Positions 51,110 through 59,970 of a stretch of DNA of 64,000 nt are shown here, in pieces; within the stretch, counting starts at the first letter, position 1; each line of letters opens with the position of its first letter. Where the stretch lies: NCBI RefSeq assembly GCF_900215575.1, contig NZ_OBEJ01000001.1, positions 124,001 through 188,000 of the forward strand, read 5' to 3'. The DNA comes from Natronoarchaeum philippinense. Its GTDB lineage: Archaea > Halobacteriota > Halobacteria > Halobacteriales > Natronoarchaeaceae. The notes beneath the pieces were generated by a model that did no database searches, had not been told where the DNA came from, and saw only the letters and a list, made by a program, of their open reading frames with translations. A program made the position numbers and the translations under genes.

Positions 51110-51829
51110 TCAGCCGGGACGGCACAACGCTACGCTGTACATCCGCCCACACTCCGTCGCGCTGATCGCTGCCACCAGCTGCTCGGCCTCCGAGACGACC
51201 CGATCGCGCGTGGCGTCCGGCAACTTCTCCGCGCGCGCCCGCACCGCCTCGGCGTGGGCGTCGAGATGGCTCCGCGTCCACGGAACGGGATCGAGCAACG
51301 TCGTCTCGCGGCAACTCACCCACCCGTACTGCTCGAACAGCGCCACGAGCACGTCGGATGGATAGAACGTCAGCGCCGGGACGCCATCGGTCTGTTCCGC
51401 GACCGCGTTCTCCAGCGAGAACAGCTCAGTGACCGGTGCATCTGCCGGAAGGGGTTCGTAGTCGTCGACGATCAGACGACAGCCCGGCGCCGCCACGCGG
51501 GTCAGCTCGGCCGCGACGGCATCAAGCGCCGGCGGTGCGAGCACGTTACACAGTCCGTGGGCCGTGATCACGTCGATAGAGTTGGCCGCAAGCGGCAGCG
51601 CACGCAGGTCCGCCTCCAGTACGACGTTGCGATCCGACGCCGCAGCTGCGACCCGACGCCGAGTCGTCCGCGCGTGCTCGGCGTCGTCGGTCACCGCGTA
51701 GACTCGCTCGGCGCCGGCGTCGAGCAATCCGGCGGTCGCGTTTCCCAGCCCCGCGCCGGCTTCGAGACAGGTCGCTCCCGCGACTGGCTGGTCTTCGAGC
51801 GCTGTTCGAACGGTCGTCGGAACGTCCAT
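51110..51829 (-). CDS. class I SAM-dependent methyltransferase
   Basis: A 239-residue methyltransferase with the SAM-binding motif CLEAGAGLGNATAGLL, the acidic motif II in VYAVTDDAEH and VITAHGLCNVLAPP as motif IV. It is a small-molecule methyltransferase; substrate unknown. Convergent with the membrane protein at 50407. Upstream sequence is shared with the aldo/keto reductase (12 nt gap), so the two form a possible operon. Confidence 0.88.
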   Translation of the reverse strand: MDVPTTVRTALEDQPVAGATCLEAGAGLGNATAGLLDAGAERVYAVTDDAEHARTTRRRVAAAASDRNVVLEADLRALPLAANSIDVITAHGLCNVLAPPALDAVAAELTRVAAPGCRLIVDDYEPLPADAPVTELFSLENAVAEQTDGVPALTFYPSDVLVALFEQYGWVSCRETTLLDPVPWTRSHLDAHAEAVRARAEKLPDATRDRVVSEAEQLVAAISATECGRMYSVALCRPG

Positions 51830-51840
51830 TGGCTCTCCGC

Positions 51841-52725
51841 TCAGTGGTGGAGCTGCTCGGGGACGGGGCTGTCGTCGTGGCGCAGCCGCTCGATCAGCGA
51901 GCGCTGGGCCGCCTCGTCCATCGCCTCGTGGCGCGTTGCGGCGTCGAGCACCATCGTCACGAGTTTCGGGTCGCCCGGCGTGAGGACGCTCGTCAGCCCC
52001 TGCGTGGCCGCGAAGTCGAACCGCTCTCTGATCTCCTCGGGCGTGTCGACCGGCTCGTACCAGTTCGCGTACGGCCGGTCGGCCTCGGGGAGGTCGTCAG
52101 TAGACGGCCACGACCCACCTGCGAACGCCTTGATGCCGAGCGTCCCGATGCCTTTCTCCTCCGCGCGGTCGAGCACGGCCTCGTAGTCGTACTCGCCGCC
52201 GTCCTTGCCTGCGACGACGGGGTTCATCGGGAACATCAGCGAGTCGAGATCGTCGATGCGCTCGATCGCGTCCAGAATCAGCTGCGGGTTGCCGTGGCTC
52301 GTCAGTCCGATGTGGTCGACTGTCCCCTCGGCTTTGGCCTCGCGGATCGCTTCGAGGGCGCCGCCGTCGCCCGTGATCTCGTCCAGTTCGTCCTCGTACT
52401 CCAGCCCGTGGATCTGGTACAGTTCGATGTGGTCGGTGCCGAGCCGGTGCAACGACTGCTCGAGCTTGCGCGTCGCGCCCTCGTAATCGCGCTCTTGGGT
52501 CTTACAGCCCAGAAAGATCTCCTCGCGGTGCTGTCGCAGCTTCGGCCCGAGCTTGATTTCGGCGTCGCCGTAGGTCGGCGCCACGTCGAAGTGGTTAACG
52601 CCGGCATCGAGGACGTGTTCGACCATCTGATTCGCACCTTCCTGTTCGAGCCAGTTGAGCGCGATGGCGCCGAACGCCGCGACGGTGCTGTCGTGGCCCG
52701 TCTCCCCGAGCGGTCGCGTTTGCAT
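51841..52725 (-). CDS. aldo/keto reductase
   Basis: A 294-residue AKR. The tetrad reads FDVAPTYG (Asp, Tyr), IFLGCKTQERD (Lys) and HIELYQIHGLEYEDE (His). The C-terminal segments GIKAFAGGSW and TSVLTPGDPK are typical of the YhdN/YdjG-like group. The ATG at 52725 (MQTRPLGETGHDSTVAAFG) is the canonical start. Shared direction with the methyltransferase. The substrate is unknown. Confidence 0.92.
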   Translation of the reverse strand: MQTRPLGETGHDSTVAAFGAIALNWLEQEGANQMVEHVLDAGVNHFDVAPTYGDAEIKLGPKLRQHREEIFLGCKTQERDYEGATRKLEQSLHRLGTDHIELYQIHGLEYEDELDEITGDGGALEAIREAKAEGTVDHIGLTSHGNPQLILDAIERIDDLDSLMFPMNPVVAGKDGGEYDYEAVLDRAEEKGIGTLGIKAFAGGSWPSTDDLPEADRPYANWYEPVDTPEEIRERFDFAATQGLTSVLTPGDPKLVTMVLDAATRHEAMDEAAQRSLIERLRHDDSPVPEQLHH

Positions 52726-52762
52726 ACCGGACGATGGACGGCAGTCGGCAAAAGCTTGGGCC

Positions 52763-53515
52763 TTACGTTCGCGCCGACGAGTCGGCGTGTCCGTCGTCAG
52801 ACCGTCCGGAACCGACACGCAAGATCGACACCGTGTACGCGGCCTGTAGTTTCGCGGCCGCGTTCAGCGCGTTCAACGCGACGAGCGCGACGACAACACC
52901 GAACGCAGCGACGACGAGCGCTTCCGGGAGCGTGTCGACGACCAGCGGACCGGTGGTATAACCCGAGGAGGACGGCCCGACCAGACCGATCGTCACCGAC
53001 GACGCGTCGTAGAGCAGCGGCGCGCCGAGCAGGGCGACCGAGACCGAGAGCGCCGTGACGAGCATCGTGAACGAGACGATGCCGAACGCGAACTTCGAGA
53101 TCACCAGCGCGACGCTCGTCCAGATCACCGGCGAGGTCAGTAGTTCGGTGACCGAGATCACAAACCCGTCTCCGGGGAACGCGATGCGGTCCGTCGCCGA
53201 AAACTCGCTGACGGACGATGGGACGGCGGCGTCCGTCCCGACCAACCGTCCTGCCAGCGACACCTCGAAACTCGCCACTTTCGTCGTCGCGGCGAGCGTC
53301 CCGAGCAGTATCGGCAGCCCGATCCACGTGATTAGCAACCCGAGCCCGAACGATGCGCCGATCACGAGTCCGAGAAAGTACGCCATCCCCAGCGGGAACG
53401 CGAGCGCGAGATAGACGAGGTTCCTGTACGTCTGCGCGCGGATCGGGGCGGTGAGGAACTCTCGGGGAGACCCCGGGAGGTAACGCCGAAGCGCATCGGT
53501 CTGTCGTTGTGCCAT
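52763..53515 (-). CDS. sensor-like membrane protein
   Basis: A 250-residue protein with about five to six hydrophobic segments. The first pair (YLALAFPLGMAYFLGLVIG, LITWIGLPILLGTLAATTKV) and a second helical set near residues 105-170 match the 'putative sensor' domain (PF13796), which is found in histidine kinases and stand-alone membrane proteins. Here no kinase follows. The ATG at 53515 (MAQRQTDALRRYLPG) is chosen; a TATA box TTTATTATG lies about 27 nt upstream at 53537-53545. Confidence 0.7.
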   Translation of the reverse strand: MAQRQTDALRRYLPGSPREFLTAPIRAQTYRNLVYLALAFPLGMAYFLGLVIGASFGLGLLITWIGLPILLGTLAATTKVASFEVSLAGRLVGTDAAVPSSVSEFSATDRIAFPGDGFVISVTELLTSPVIWTSVALVISKFAFGIVSFTMLVTALSVSVALLGAPLLYDASSVTIGLVGPSSSGYTTGPLVVDTLPEALVVAAFGVVVALVALNALNAAAKLQAAYTVSILRVGSGRSDDGHADSSART

Positions 53516-53536
53516 GATCCATTCTGACATCCCTCC

Positions 53537-53545
53537 CATAATAAA
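53537..53545 (-). promoter_or_regulatory. TATA box of the sensor-like gene
   Basis: Minus-strand TTTATTATG about 27 nt ahead of the ATG at 53515, indicating a leaderless start and deciding against the in-frame ATG codons further upstream. Confidence 0.55.
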
Positions 53546-53712
53546 GCCCCCAACCGATTTTCTGGGTCAGAATCTGCGCTCTCGGAGCGCTGATCTTGCC
53601 GACGCCAGCGGGTTCTGGTGTACGATAGCCGGCCACAATGACGCTCCGAAACGCAACTGTTAAACGTATCTCGTCGCTACGATTGGATGCGTACCTGAAA
53701 GGGTACAGGTAA

Positions 53713-53787
53713 GCTCCGTTGGTGTAGTCCGGCCAATCATCTTGCCCTCTCACGGCAAGGACCAGGGTTCGAATCCCTGACGGAGCA
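53713..53787 (+). tRNA. tRNA-Glu (CTC anticodon)
   Basis: A 75-base cloverleaf. The acceptor arms GCTCCGT and ACGGAGC pair seven bases, the discriminator is A, and the CCA is not encoded. The anticodon stem TTGCC/GGCAA encloses CTCTCAC with anticodon CTC (reads GAG), so it is tRNA-Glu. The T-arm reads GGGTTCGAATCCC. No intron. A leader with a short stem-loop (GTACC...GGTAC near 53690-53706) precedes it. The 3' end is duplicated 108 bp downstream (see the direct repeat). Confidence 0.95.
53765..53787 (+). repeat. direct repeat, copy 1 (3' end of tRNA-Glu; probable attB/attL core)
   Basis: The last 23 bases of the tRNA, GGGTTCGAATCCCTGACGGAG plus CA, recur exactly at 53873-53895. Downstream of both copies the sequence agrees again for four of five bases (TTCTT versus CTCTT). 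Duplicated tRNA 3' ends are the classical footprint of tyrosine-recombinase integration. Confidence 0.75.
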
Positions 53788-54139
53788 TTCTTCTGAGGAA
53801 CGCCGTGACGAAGAAGAAGCGTACGGAAGGTATTCGAGCCACGGCAGACCGAGCGAAGTGAGGTCTGGCATCGGGTTCGAATCCCTGACGGAGCACTCTT
53901 TTTCCTGCGCCTTCTCGAAGTATTCTCCACATGTGGCCTCCTTGGTCACAGAGTGTCGGATACCGTCTCTGAAGGCGGCAGTTCTGTTTCTGGCTGTTGA
54001 CCGGTCGTCTTTCTGGGAAGAAAATCTCGCAACATACTCTGAATTATTCGTCTAGAATGATGTGGCACAACTAATGAGTATAACTGAAGTTTAACTATGT
54101 TAAATTTATATGTGTAATCGTTGCCGTCCGACGTGGACT
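53788..54139. other. tRNA-Glu downstream region with att scar, no gene
   Basis: Holds the second repeat (53873-53895), a small hairpin CAGACC...GGTCTG around 53845-53868, a T-rich stretch CACTCTTTTTCC that could end the tRNA transcript, and AT-rich DNA from about 54050 leading to the promoter (GTTAAATTTATATG near 54097-54111) of the IMPase-like gene. Open frames here overlap the tRNA or repeats and are not gene-like. Confidence 0.55.
53873..53895 (+). repeat. direct repeat, copy 2 (partial tRNA-Glu 3' end; probable attR scar)
   Basis: Exact 23-base copy of the tRNA 3' end, preceded by sequence unlike the tRNA 5' half, so it is a fragment and not a second gene. The spacing of 108 bp to copy 1 leaves room only for a decayed remnant, or it marks an old integration after excision or internal deletion. 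Confidence 0.75.
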
Positions 54140-55225
54140 ATGTCCGATGGCAATGGCGGTTACAGCGGCGCAAGCGGTGCCGAGAGCGAAGCTCGTCGAC
54201 GGTTCCTAAAGTTGGCGGGTGTGACTGGGACTGCTGCTGGGGCGGCAGGAATCATCGGCTCCAACGGTGTTCTCAGCGCACTTGCCGATGAGGGCGACGG
54301 CGGCGACGGGGGTGTCGAAATCGAAGATCTCCAAGGACAGATGCCGATCGAGGATCGCTACCTCCGGATCGCTGTCTTGGCCACGGCAAAGGCAGCCCAG
54401 TTGCACCAGAATTACTTCGGCGAGATCGGTGAGGCCGAGGAGAAGGACTCTCAAAACCTCCTCACGGAGGTCGATACGGAAGCAGAGACCCTGATCCGAG
54501 AGACCATCAAGGAAGAACTCGGCGACGATTTCGAGGACGAGAATCACGCGCTGTACGGCGAGGAGCAGGGCGGCCAGCTCGAAGGGGGATACGTCTGGAT
54601 CATCGACCCGCTCGACGGGACGACGAACTTCTCCAAGGGAATCCCCCACTTCGGCGTCAACATCGCCGTCACGAAAGACGGCGAACTGTACGCCGGCGTG
54701 ATGTACTACTCGCTCCGGGACGAGGTGTACGTCGCGGTGCGAGACGAAGGTGCCTACAAGTTCCGGAGCGATGGCTACGACCTCGTTGCCGAGGACTCAG
54801 AGCCGACGGAGCTGTCGGTTACCGACACTGAGGCCATCGAGGACTCGTTCCACGGGGTCGGGTTCTACCTCAAGGAGACGGCCAACGACTTCGACTACAT
54901 GGGTCTGTGGCGGTACCTGTTCTCGTACACGCAGGGGACGCGACTACTTGGGGCGGCCGCGCCCGACTTGGCGTTCGTCTCTGAGGGCGTGTTCGACACC
55001 GTCTCGGTGAAGGATCTCAAGCCGGTCGACGTTGCACCCGAGGCGCTGCTCGTCCGAGAGGCGGGCGGGACGGTAACCGACTTCGACGGAAACACCGACC
55101 TCGACAGCATACTTGAGGGAAGCGTCGTTGCCTCGAACGGTAAACTTCACGACGACTTCTTCGACTTGCTCGAGGACGCCGGAAAAGACTGGCTCACCAG
55201 ACCGATCGATACGCTCGAACGCTAG
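54140..55225 (+). CDS. Tat-exported inositol monophosphatase-like phosphatase
   Basis: A 361-residue secreted Mg2+-dependent phosphatase. The Tat motif RRRFLKLAG (about residues 19-27) leads a hydrophobic signal ending near ALADEGDGG, so the folded enzyme is exported. Catalytic motifs of the IMPase superfamily are GEEQGG (metal glutamate), WIIDPLDGTTNFSKGIP and the C-terminal VDVAPEALLVREAGG, which keeps the third metal aspartate. Substrates of the superfamily include inositol phosphates, sugar bisphosphates and PAP. Export is unusual for this family. A glycerophosphodiesterase follows on the same strand. Upstream DNA is AT-rich. Confidence 0.9.
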   Translation: MSDGNGGYSGASGAESEARRRFLKLAGVTGTAAGAAGIIGSNGVLSALADEGDGGDGGVEIEDLQGQMPIEDRYLRIAVLATAKAAQLHQNYFGEIGEAEEKDSQNLLTEVDTEAETLIRETIKEELGDDFEDENHALYGEEQGGQLEGGYVWIIDPLDGTTNFSKGIPHFGVNIAVTKDGELYAGVMYYSLRDEVYVAVRDEGAYKFRSDGYDLVAEDSEPTELSVTDTEAIEDSFHGVGFYLKETANDFDYMGLWRYLFSYTQGTRLLGAAAPDLAFVSEGVFDTVSVKDLKPVDVAPEALLVREAGGTVTDFDGNTDLDSILEGSVVASNGKLHDDFFDLLEDAGKDWLTRPIDTLER

Positions 55226-55247
55226 CCAGCGCCCGCTTGGGGGCTGG
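55226..55247 (+). terminator. hairpin after the IMPase-like gene
   Basis: Directly after the TAG at 55223, CCAGCGCCC and GGGGGCTGG form a stem with one mismatch around a CGCTTG-like loop. It probably ends or stabilises the upstream transcript before the AT-rich promoter of the next gene. Confidence 0.4.
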
Positions 55248-55284
55248 AGGGCCGCCGTGGCCTTCGTCGATAGCGGATAGCTAC

Positions 55285-55330
55285 AGGTAATAATAAATAT
55301 ATTAAAATAAATTTATAAAATACTTTATTG
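55285..55330 (+). promoter_or_regulatory. AT-rich promoter region of the GDPD gene
   Basis: A run of about 46 almost pure A/T bases (AATAATAAATATATTAAAAT and onward) precedes the start at 55358. It contains several TATA-like sequences, the nearest about 30-40 nt from the ATG. The base composition is strikingly unlike the rest of the window. Confidence 0.55.
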
Positions 55331-55357
55331 TCTAGGGAACTGCCACTCTTTCATGCA

Positions 55358-56350
55358 ATGCTGGGGATTCCAAACATCGATCGGCGGACCGTGCTGGAGG
55401 GGACGAGTGCAGCGGTACTCGGATCGTACGTCGGAGGGGCTGCCAGTGCGGAGGGTCACGGCGACAGTAAGTCGTCGGGCAACGACTCGACAGCGTTGAT
55501 CGCACACCGAGGGTTCGCGGGCGTATATCCAGAAAACACGGTTGCCGCCGTGGAAAACGCCTCGAGAGGGGGGAACGGCGACGGCGCGGCAAAGCGCGGC
55601 GCCGACATGATCGAGATCGACGTGGTGCCCTGCGGTGGGCGTCCCCACGAAGGCGATGACTTCGAGGTCGTGGTCTTCCACGACGACCGGCTCGCTTCGC
55701 GCGACGGCGGAGAGCGCGGTCTCACTGACCACGAGAACACGCTCGTGTGGGAGACACCCTGCTCGGAGGTGCGAAACGCCGAAGTCCTCGAGAGTGGGGA
55801 GACAGTGCCGACGCTGCGAGAGGCTCTGTCGGCGATCCCACCGAGTGTCGCCGTCAACATCGAACTGAAGAACCCCGGCGATACCGACGTTCGATTCGCC
55901 GAGAAGTTGGAGGGTGACGAACTCGAGGCCCGGAAAGACGTGTGGCGACCGTTCACCCGACGCGTGCTCGATATCGCCTCCGAGTTCGAGAATCACGTTC
56001 TCGTGTCGTCGTTCCTGCAGGCTGCGCTTGCGACGACGCGTGAGTACGACGCCGACATTCCGATCGCGTTCCTGTTCTGGGACTCGATCGATGTCGGGCT
56101 CGAGATCACCGACGAGTACGATTGCGAAGCGCTCCACCCGCCGTACAACATGGTCGCCGGGTCGCCGTTCTTCAACGATTCCTACTACATCGACGACCCC
56201 GGATTCGCCGATATCGACCTGATAGAGCGCGCTCACGACGAAGGACGGACAGTAAACACGTGGACAGTCGGGACTTGGTATCAGGCGTCGCAGCTCGTCG
56301 ACGCAGGAGTCGATGGAATTATCGCCGACTATCCCGGGCTACTCGACTGA
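55358..56350 (+). CDS. Tat-exported glycerophosphodiester phosphodiesterase
   Basis: A 330-residue GDPD. An N-terminal twin-arginine signal (IDRRTVLEGTSAAVLGSYVGG) precedes the GP-PDE barrel: IAHRGFAGVYPENTVAAVENA with the catalytic His and the Glu, MIEIDVVPC with the metal Glu-x-Asp, and VVFHDDRLASRDG with the second histidine. The C-terminal NTWTVGTWYQASQLVDAGVDGI is the family's WTVN-like strand. It hydrolyses glycerophosphodiesters to glycerol phosphate and an alcohol. The ATG at 55358 is preferred over a TTG at 55328 because it gives a standard Tat N-terminus. It lies next to the exported IMPase-like gene. Confidence 0.92.
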   Translation: MLGIPNIDRRTVLEGTSAAVLGSYVGGAASAEGHGDSKSSGNDSTALIAHRGFAGVYPENTVAAVENASRGGNGDGAAKRGADMIEIDVVPCGGRPHEGDDFEVVVFHDDRLASRDGGERGLTDHENTLVWETPCSEVRNAEVLESGETVPTLREALSAIPPSVAVNIELKNPGDTDVRFAEKLEGDELEARKDVWRPFTRRVLDIASEFENHVLVSSFLQAALATTREYDADIPIAFLFWDSIDVGLEITDEYDCEALHPPYNMVAGSPFFNDSYYIDDPGFADIDLIERAHDEGRTVNTWTVGTWYQASQLVDAGVDGIIADYPGLLD

Positions 56351-56415
56351 GTCGGGCGATTGAGCGGCGCCAACCCGATACACAGCGATTCTTTGTCGGC
56401 GGCAGCGACCGTTCG

Positions 56416-59112
56416 CTACCGCAGCCGTCCGAGCAGTTCGTACTCGTGGTCGGGCGTGTACCGCCGGAACAGCAGACTGTTGGTCAGCACCGACACCGAC
56501 GAGAACGCCATCGCGCCCGCGGCCAGCACCGGCTGGAGGAGGCCGAGCGACGCGAGCGGGATCATCGCCGTGTTGTAGCCGAGCGCCCACACCAGATTCT
56601 GCTTGATCTTCTGGAGCGTCGCGTCGGAGATGCGGATGGCTTTCACCACGTCGAGCGGGTCGTCGCGCATCAGCGTCACGTCGGCCGCTTCGATGGCCAC
56701 GTCCGTGCCGCTCCCGATGGCCGTACCGACGTACGCGACCGCCAGCGCGGGCGCGTCGTTGACGCCGTCGCCGACCATCATCGCCTTCCGGCCCTCGTCT
56801 TGGATCGCTTCGACCGCGTCGGACTTGTCTTCCGGGAGGACGCCGGCCCGGACGTTGTCGGGGTCGATGCCGACGCGCTCGGCGACGGCGCGGGCGGTCC
56901 GCTCGTTGTCGCCCGTGATCATCATCACGTCGACGCCGCGGTCCCGTAGCTGAGCGACGGCGTCGCCCGCGCTTTCTTTGACCGTGTCGGCGTCGGCGAC
57001 CACGCCGACGAGGTCGCCCTCTGCTCGCGGCTGATCGCCGCTCGCCTCGCGGTTCTCGCTTCGCTCCGAACCGCGCACTGCAACGAGCATCGCCGTCTTC
57101 CCTTCGTTTTCGAGCCGCTCCATCGTCTCTGCGGCGGGTGACGGATCGACGCCGTTGTCCCGCAGCAGCTTCCGGTTGCCGACCAGCACCTCCCCGCCGT
57201 CGACCGTCGCGCGGATGCCGTGTCCGGGGACGTTCTCGAACTCGTCTGGATCGGTCACGTCGATCCCGCGCTCTCTGGCGCCCTCGACGATTGCACGGGC
57301 GAGGGGGTGTTCGCTCCCGCTTTCGGCCGCCGCGGCCAGTCGGAGCACGTCCGACTCCGAGGGCTGGTCGCGGGCGAGCAACTGGCTGCCGTCCGTCGGC
57401 TCGCCGCCGTCCGCGGCCGGTTCGCCACTGCCAGCGGCCGATTCTCCTCCGTCGGTGACTGGCTCGCCGTCGGCGTCGAAAGCGACGACATCGGTGAGCT
57501 CCATCTCGCCCTCGGTGAGCGTGCCGGTCTTGTCGAACACGACCGTGTCGACGTCTTTCGCGCGTTCGAGAACGTCGCCGCCCTTGAACAGCACGCCGTT
57601 CTGTGCGCCGATCGTGGTCCCGACCATCGTCGCCGCGGGCGTGGCGAGTCCGAGCGCGCAGGGGCAGGCGATCAGGACGGCCGACGCGAACACGACGACG
57701 GCGAACTCGAAGACGGTGATCGTCCCGCCGGCGAGTTCCGGACCCCCAGCGACCAGTCCCCACAGCGGGAGCCAGTCGACGAAGCCGGCCAGCGCCTGCG
57801 GGAACAGGAACCACACGGCGCCCCAGAACACGGCGTTGACGATGACCGCCGGAACGAAGTACGCCGAGATGCGGTCGGCGAGGTTCTGAATGTCGGGCTG
57901 TCGGGACTGGGCTTCCTTCACGGTCTGGACGATCTGCTGGAGCGCGGTGTCGGCGCCGACCTTCGTCGCCTCGACTACGAGCACGCCGTTCTCGTTGATC
58001 GTCGACCCGACGACCTCGTCGCCCTCCTCTTTTTCGACGGGGACGGACTCGCCGGTCACCATCGACTCGTCGACCGCGGACTGGCCGTCGACGACCACGC
58101 CGTCGGTCGGGATCTGCTCGCCGGGCCGGACCTTCATCCGGTCTCCGACTTCGACCTCTTCGAGGGGCACCTCCCGCTCGGTGCCGTCCTCGTCGACGAC
58201 GGTCGCGGTGTCGGCCTCCATCTCCAGCAGCTTTCGGAGCGCTTCGCCGGCTTGGCCCTTCGAGCGGGCTTCGAGGTAGTTCCCGAGCGTGATGAACACC
58301 AAGATGAGCGCGGCGGTGTCGAAGTAGAGGCTCCCGGCGATCAGGTCGGCCAGAACCGCGACGGAGTAGACGTACGCGGTCGTCGAACCGAGCGCGATGA
58401 GCACGTCCATGTTGGCTCGGCCGTTCTTGACGAGCGCCTTGTAGGAGTTCACGTAGAACGGCCGCCCGAGCACGAGCTGGACGGGCGTCGCCAGCGCGAA
58501 CTGGACCCAGCTGAACTCGAAGCCAAAGATCTGGTCAGGAAGGACGTTCCCGCCGAGGAGGAACTTCTCGACGATGAAGAACAAAAGCGGCGCCGACAGC
58601 GCCGCGCCGAACAGCGTCAGCCGGAGCTGTTTTCGAATTTCGGCGTCGCGGGCGGCGTCGCGGGCGTCGCCGTCCGATTCGTCGGCGGCGTCCTCACGAA
58701 CCGGCGAGTAGCCCGCGCCCTCGATGGCGTCGTACATCGCCTCGCGGGAGGCATCGGCGGGGTTGTATCGCACCTGCGCCTCGTCGGTCGCGTAGTTCAC
58801 GTCGGCGTCGACGACGCCGGGAACGTCTTCGAGAGCGTCCTCGTTCGTCTCCGCGCAGTTCGCGCACGTCATATCGGAGATGGCGATGGTCTCCGTCTCC
58901 GAGACGACGCCGTATCCCGACTCCTCGATCGCGTCATAAAGCTCTCCGAGCGATACCTCCTCGGGGTCGTACTCGACGGAGCCCTCGTCGGTGGCGAAGT
59001 TGACGTTCGCCTCGACGACGCCGTCGAGCGCTTCGAGGGCGTCCCCAACTGTCCCCGAGCAGTTGGCACAGGACATCCCCGTGATGTCAAGGTGGGCTGT
59101 TCTGGTACTCAT
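56416..59112 (-). CDS. copA: copper-translocating P-type ATPase CopA
   Basis: An 898-residue P1B ATPase. Two N-terminal HMA domains bear GMSCANC (about residue 12) and DMTCANC (about residue 79). Eight membrane segments follow, with the transport motif [10 protein letters not shown] (about 482), the phosphorylated aspartate in [10 protein letters not shown] (about 525), the HP-type motif SEHPLARAI and [13 protein letters not shown] (about 780). An acidic low-complexity insert ([19 protein letters not shown]) lies after the phosphorylation site. It exports Cu+ from the cytosol. The Lrp-TRASH regulator lies just upstream in the same direction. Confidence 0.96.
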   Translation of the reverse strand: MSTRTAHLDITGMSCANCSGTVGDALEALDGVVEANVNFATDEGSVEYDPEEVSLGELYDAIEESGYGVVSETETIAISDMTCANCAETNEDALEDVPGVVDADVNYATDEAQVRYNPADASREAMYDAIEGAGYSPVREDAADESDGDARDAARDAEIRKQLRLTLFGAALSAPLLFFIVEKFLLGGNVLPDQIFGFEFSWVQFALATPVQLVLGRPFYVNSYKALVKNGRANMDVLIALGSTTAYVYSVAVLADLIAGSLYFDTAALILVFITLGNYLEARSKGQAGEALRKLLEMEADTATVVDEDGTEREVPLEEVEVGDRMKVRPGEQIPTDGVVVDGQSAVDESMVTGESVPVEKEEGDEVVGSTINENGVLVVEATKVGADTALQQIVQTVKEAQSRQPDIQNLADRISAYFVPAVIVNAVFWGAVWFLFPQALAGFVDWLPLWGLVAGGPELAGGTITVFEFAVVVFASAVLIACPCALGLATPAATMVGTTIGAQNGVLFKGGDVLERAKDVDTVVFDKTGTLTEGEMELTDVVAFDADGEPVTDGGESAAGSGEPAADGGEPTDGSQLLARDQPSESDVLRLAAAAESGSEHPLARAIVEGARERGIDVTDPDEFENVPGHGIRATVDGGEVLVGNRKLLRDNGVDPSPAAETMERLENEGKTAMLVAVRGSERSENREASGDQPRAEGDLVGVVADADTVKESAGDAVAQLRDRGVDVMMITGDNERTARAVAERVGIDPDNVRAGVLPEDKSDAVEAIQDEGRKAMMVGDGVNDAPALAVAYVGTAIGSGTDVAIEAADVTLMRDDPLDVVKAIRISDATLQKIKQNLVWALGYNTAMIPLASLGLLQPVLAAGAMAFSSVSVLTNSLLFRRYTPDHEYELLGRLR

Positions 59113-59271
59113 GCTATCCTATACTACGGGACCCATGCTTAGTGCGATTACTACTTGGAAGCGAAGACACTCGCACACTCATAATTTGGATTCAAAAGTC
59201 AGCGGGTCGGCGGCCAAGCGACGTGCTTCGACCGTCGGCGTCGACAAACGGGTCCGAAACGGGACGGACTC

Positions 59272-59862
59272 CTACGCGCCCTCTTCGAGACGCTGGTACC
59301 GCTCTTCGAACCGGCTTTGGCAGGACGAACAGCAGAAGTGATACACCGTCTCGTCGATCCGCGCCGATTCGCCCTCGCTGTCGACCGTGTTGCCACACTC
59401 CGCACACGCGATTGCGAACTCGGTGCCGTCGAGCGAGGGCGTCCATTCGAGGTCGTCGACCAGCGTCACCGAGTACTCCGTCGTCGGGACGCCGTCGAGG
59501 AGGCCGTCGATCCACTGCCTGACTCGCTGGCCCTCCGCGCGGCCGTAGAACCAGACCTCGCCCTCGACGGTCACGAAGAGATGCTCGACGCCGTCCGCGC
59601 CGTGCAGTCGCTCTCGTACGTCCTCGACCTCGTCGGTACTGGTCTCGACTTGGACGAACACGGGAACGCCGGCCCGCAGCTGGCCCCGGTTCACATTAAC
59701 GGTGAACCCGTCGATGATTCCGGCTTCCTCCAATCGCGTGACGCGGTCGGAGACGGCCGGCCCGGAGAGGCCAACCTCCTCGCCGATACTGCTGTACGCC
59801 CGGCGTGCGTCCTCAGTCAGCAACGAGAGGATCTCCATGTCGGTCTCGTCGAGATCGCGCAT
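59272..59862 (-). CDS. Lrp-type regulator with C-terminal TRASH metal-binding domain
   Basis: A 196-residue regulator. The N-terminal winged helix (LDETDMEILSLLTEDARRAY, GLSGPAVSDRVTRLEEAGII) is of the AsnC type, a RAM-like middle domain follows, and the C-terminus holds a TRASH motif with cysteines CAECGNTV ... YHFCCSSCQSRFEERY. TRASH domains bind copper or other soft metals. Located immediately upstream of copA in the same direction (160 nt gap), it likely controls copA in response to Cu+. The ATG at 59862 gives the canonical start; the longer frame is basic and non-conserved. Confidence 0.93.
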   Translation of the reverse strand: MRDLDETDMEILSLLTEDARRAYSSIGEEVGLSGPAVSDRVTRLEEAGIIDGFTVNVNRGQLRAGVPVFVQVETSTDEVEDVRERLHGADGVEHLFVTVEGEVWFYGRAEGQRVRQWIDGLLDGVPTTEYSVTLVDDLEWTPSLDGTEFAIACAECGNTVDSEGESARIDETVYHFCCSSCQSRFEERYQRLEEGA

Positions 59863-59970
59863 ATCCGTCGTAGGCGCTCCTCGACACAAGACTGTTTTCC
59901 GTGGACTTTCGAGTCGTGTCTGAGTCTTCGGGAATCCTTTGGAACGCAAGGCGCCCGTCCCGACGGTTTG

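Noticed and set aside
53845-53868. CAGACC/GGTCTG inverted repeat with 11-base loop between the att copies
   Set aside because: Only a 6-bp stem; GAGCGAAG-type sequences recur in haloarchaeal genomes, so it is probably not meaningful on its own.
53737-53949. Minus-strand ORFs across the tRNA and its repeat (with CSVRDSNPGP-like segments) and related frames at 53750-53932 and 53797-53930
   Set aside because: They translate the tRNA-Glu T-arm and the duplicated fragment; this is a known type of false gene next to tRNAs.
57220-59142. 640-residue plus-strand ORF
   Set aside because: Antisense to copA with no recognisable domain.
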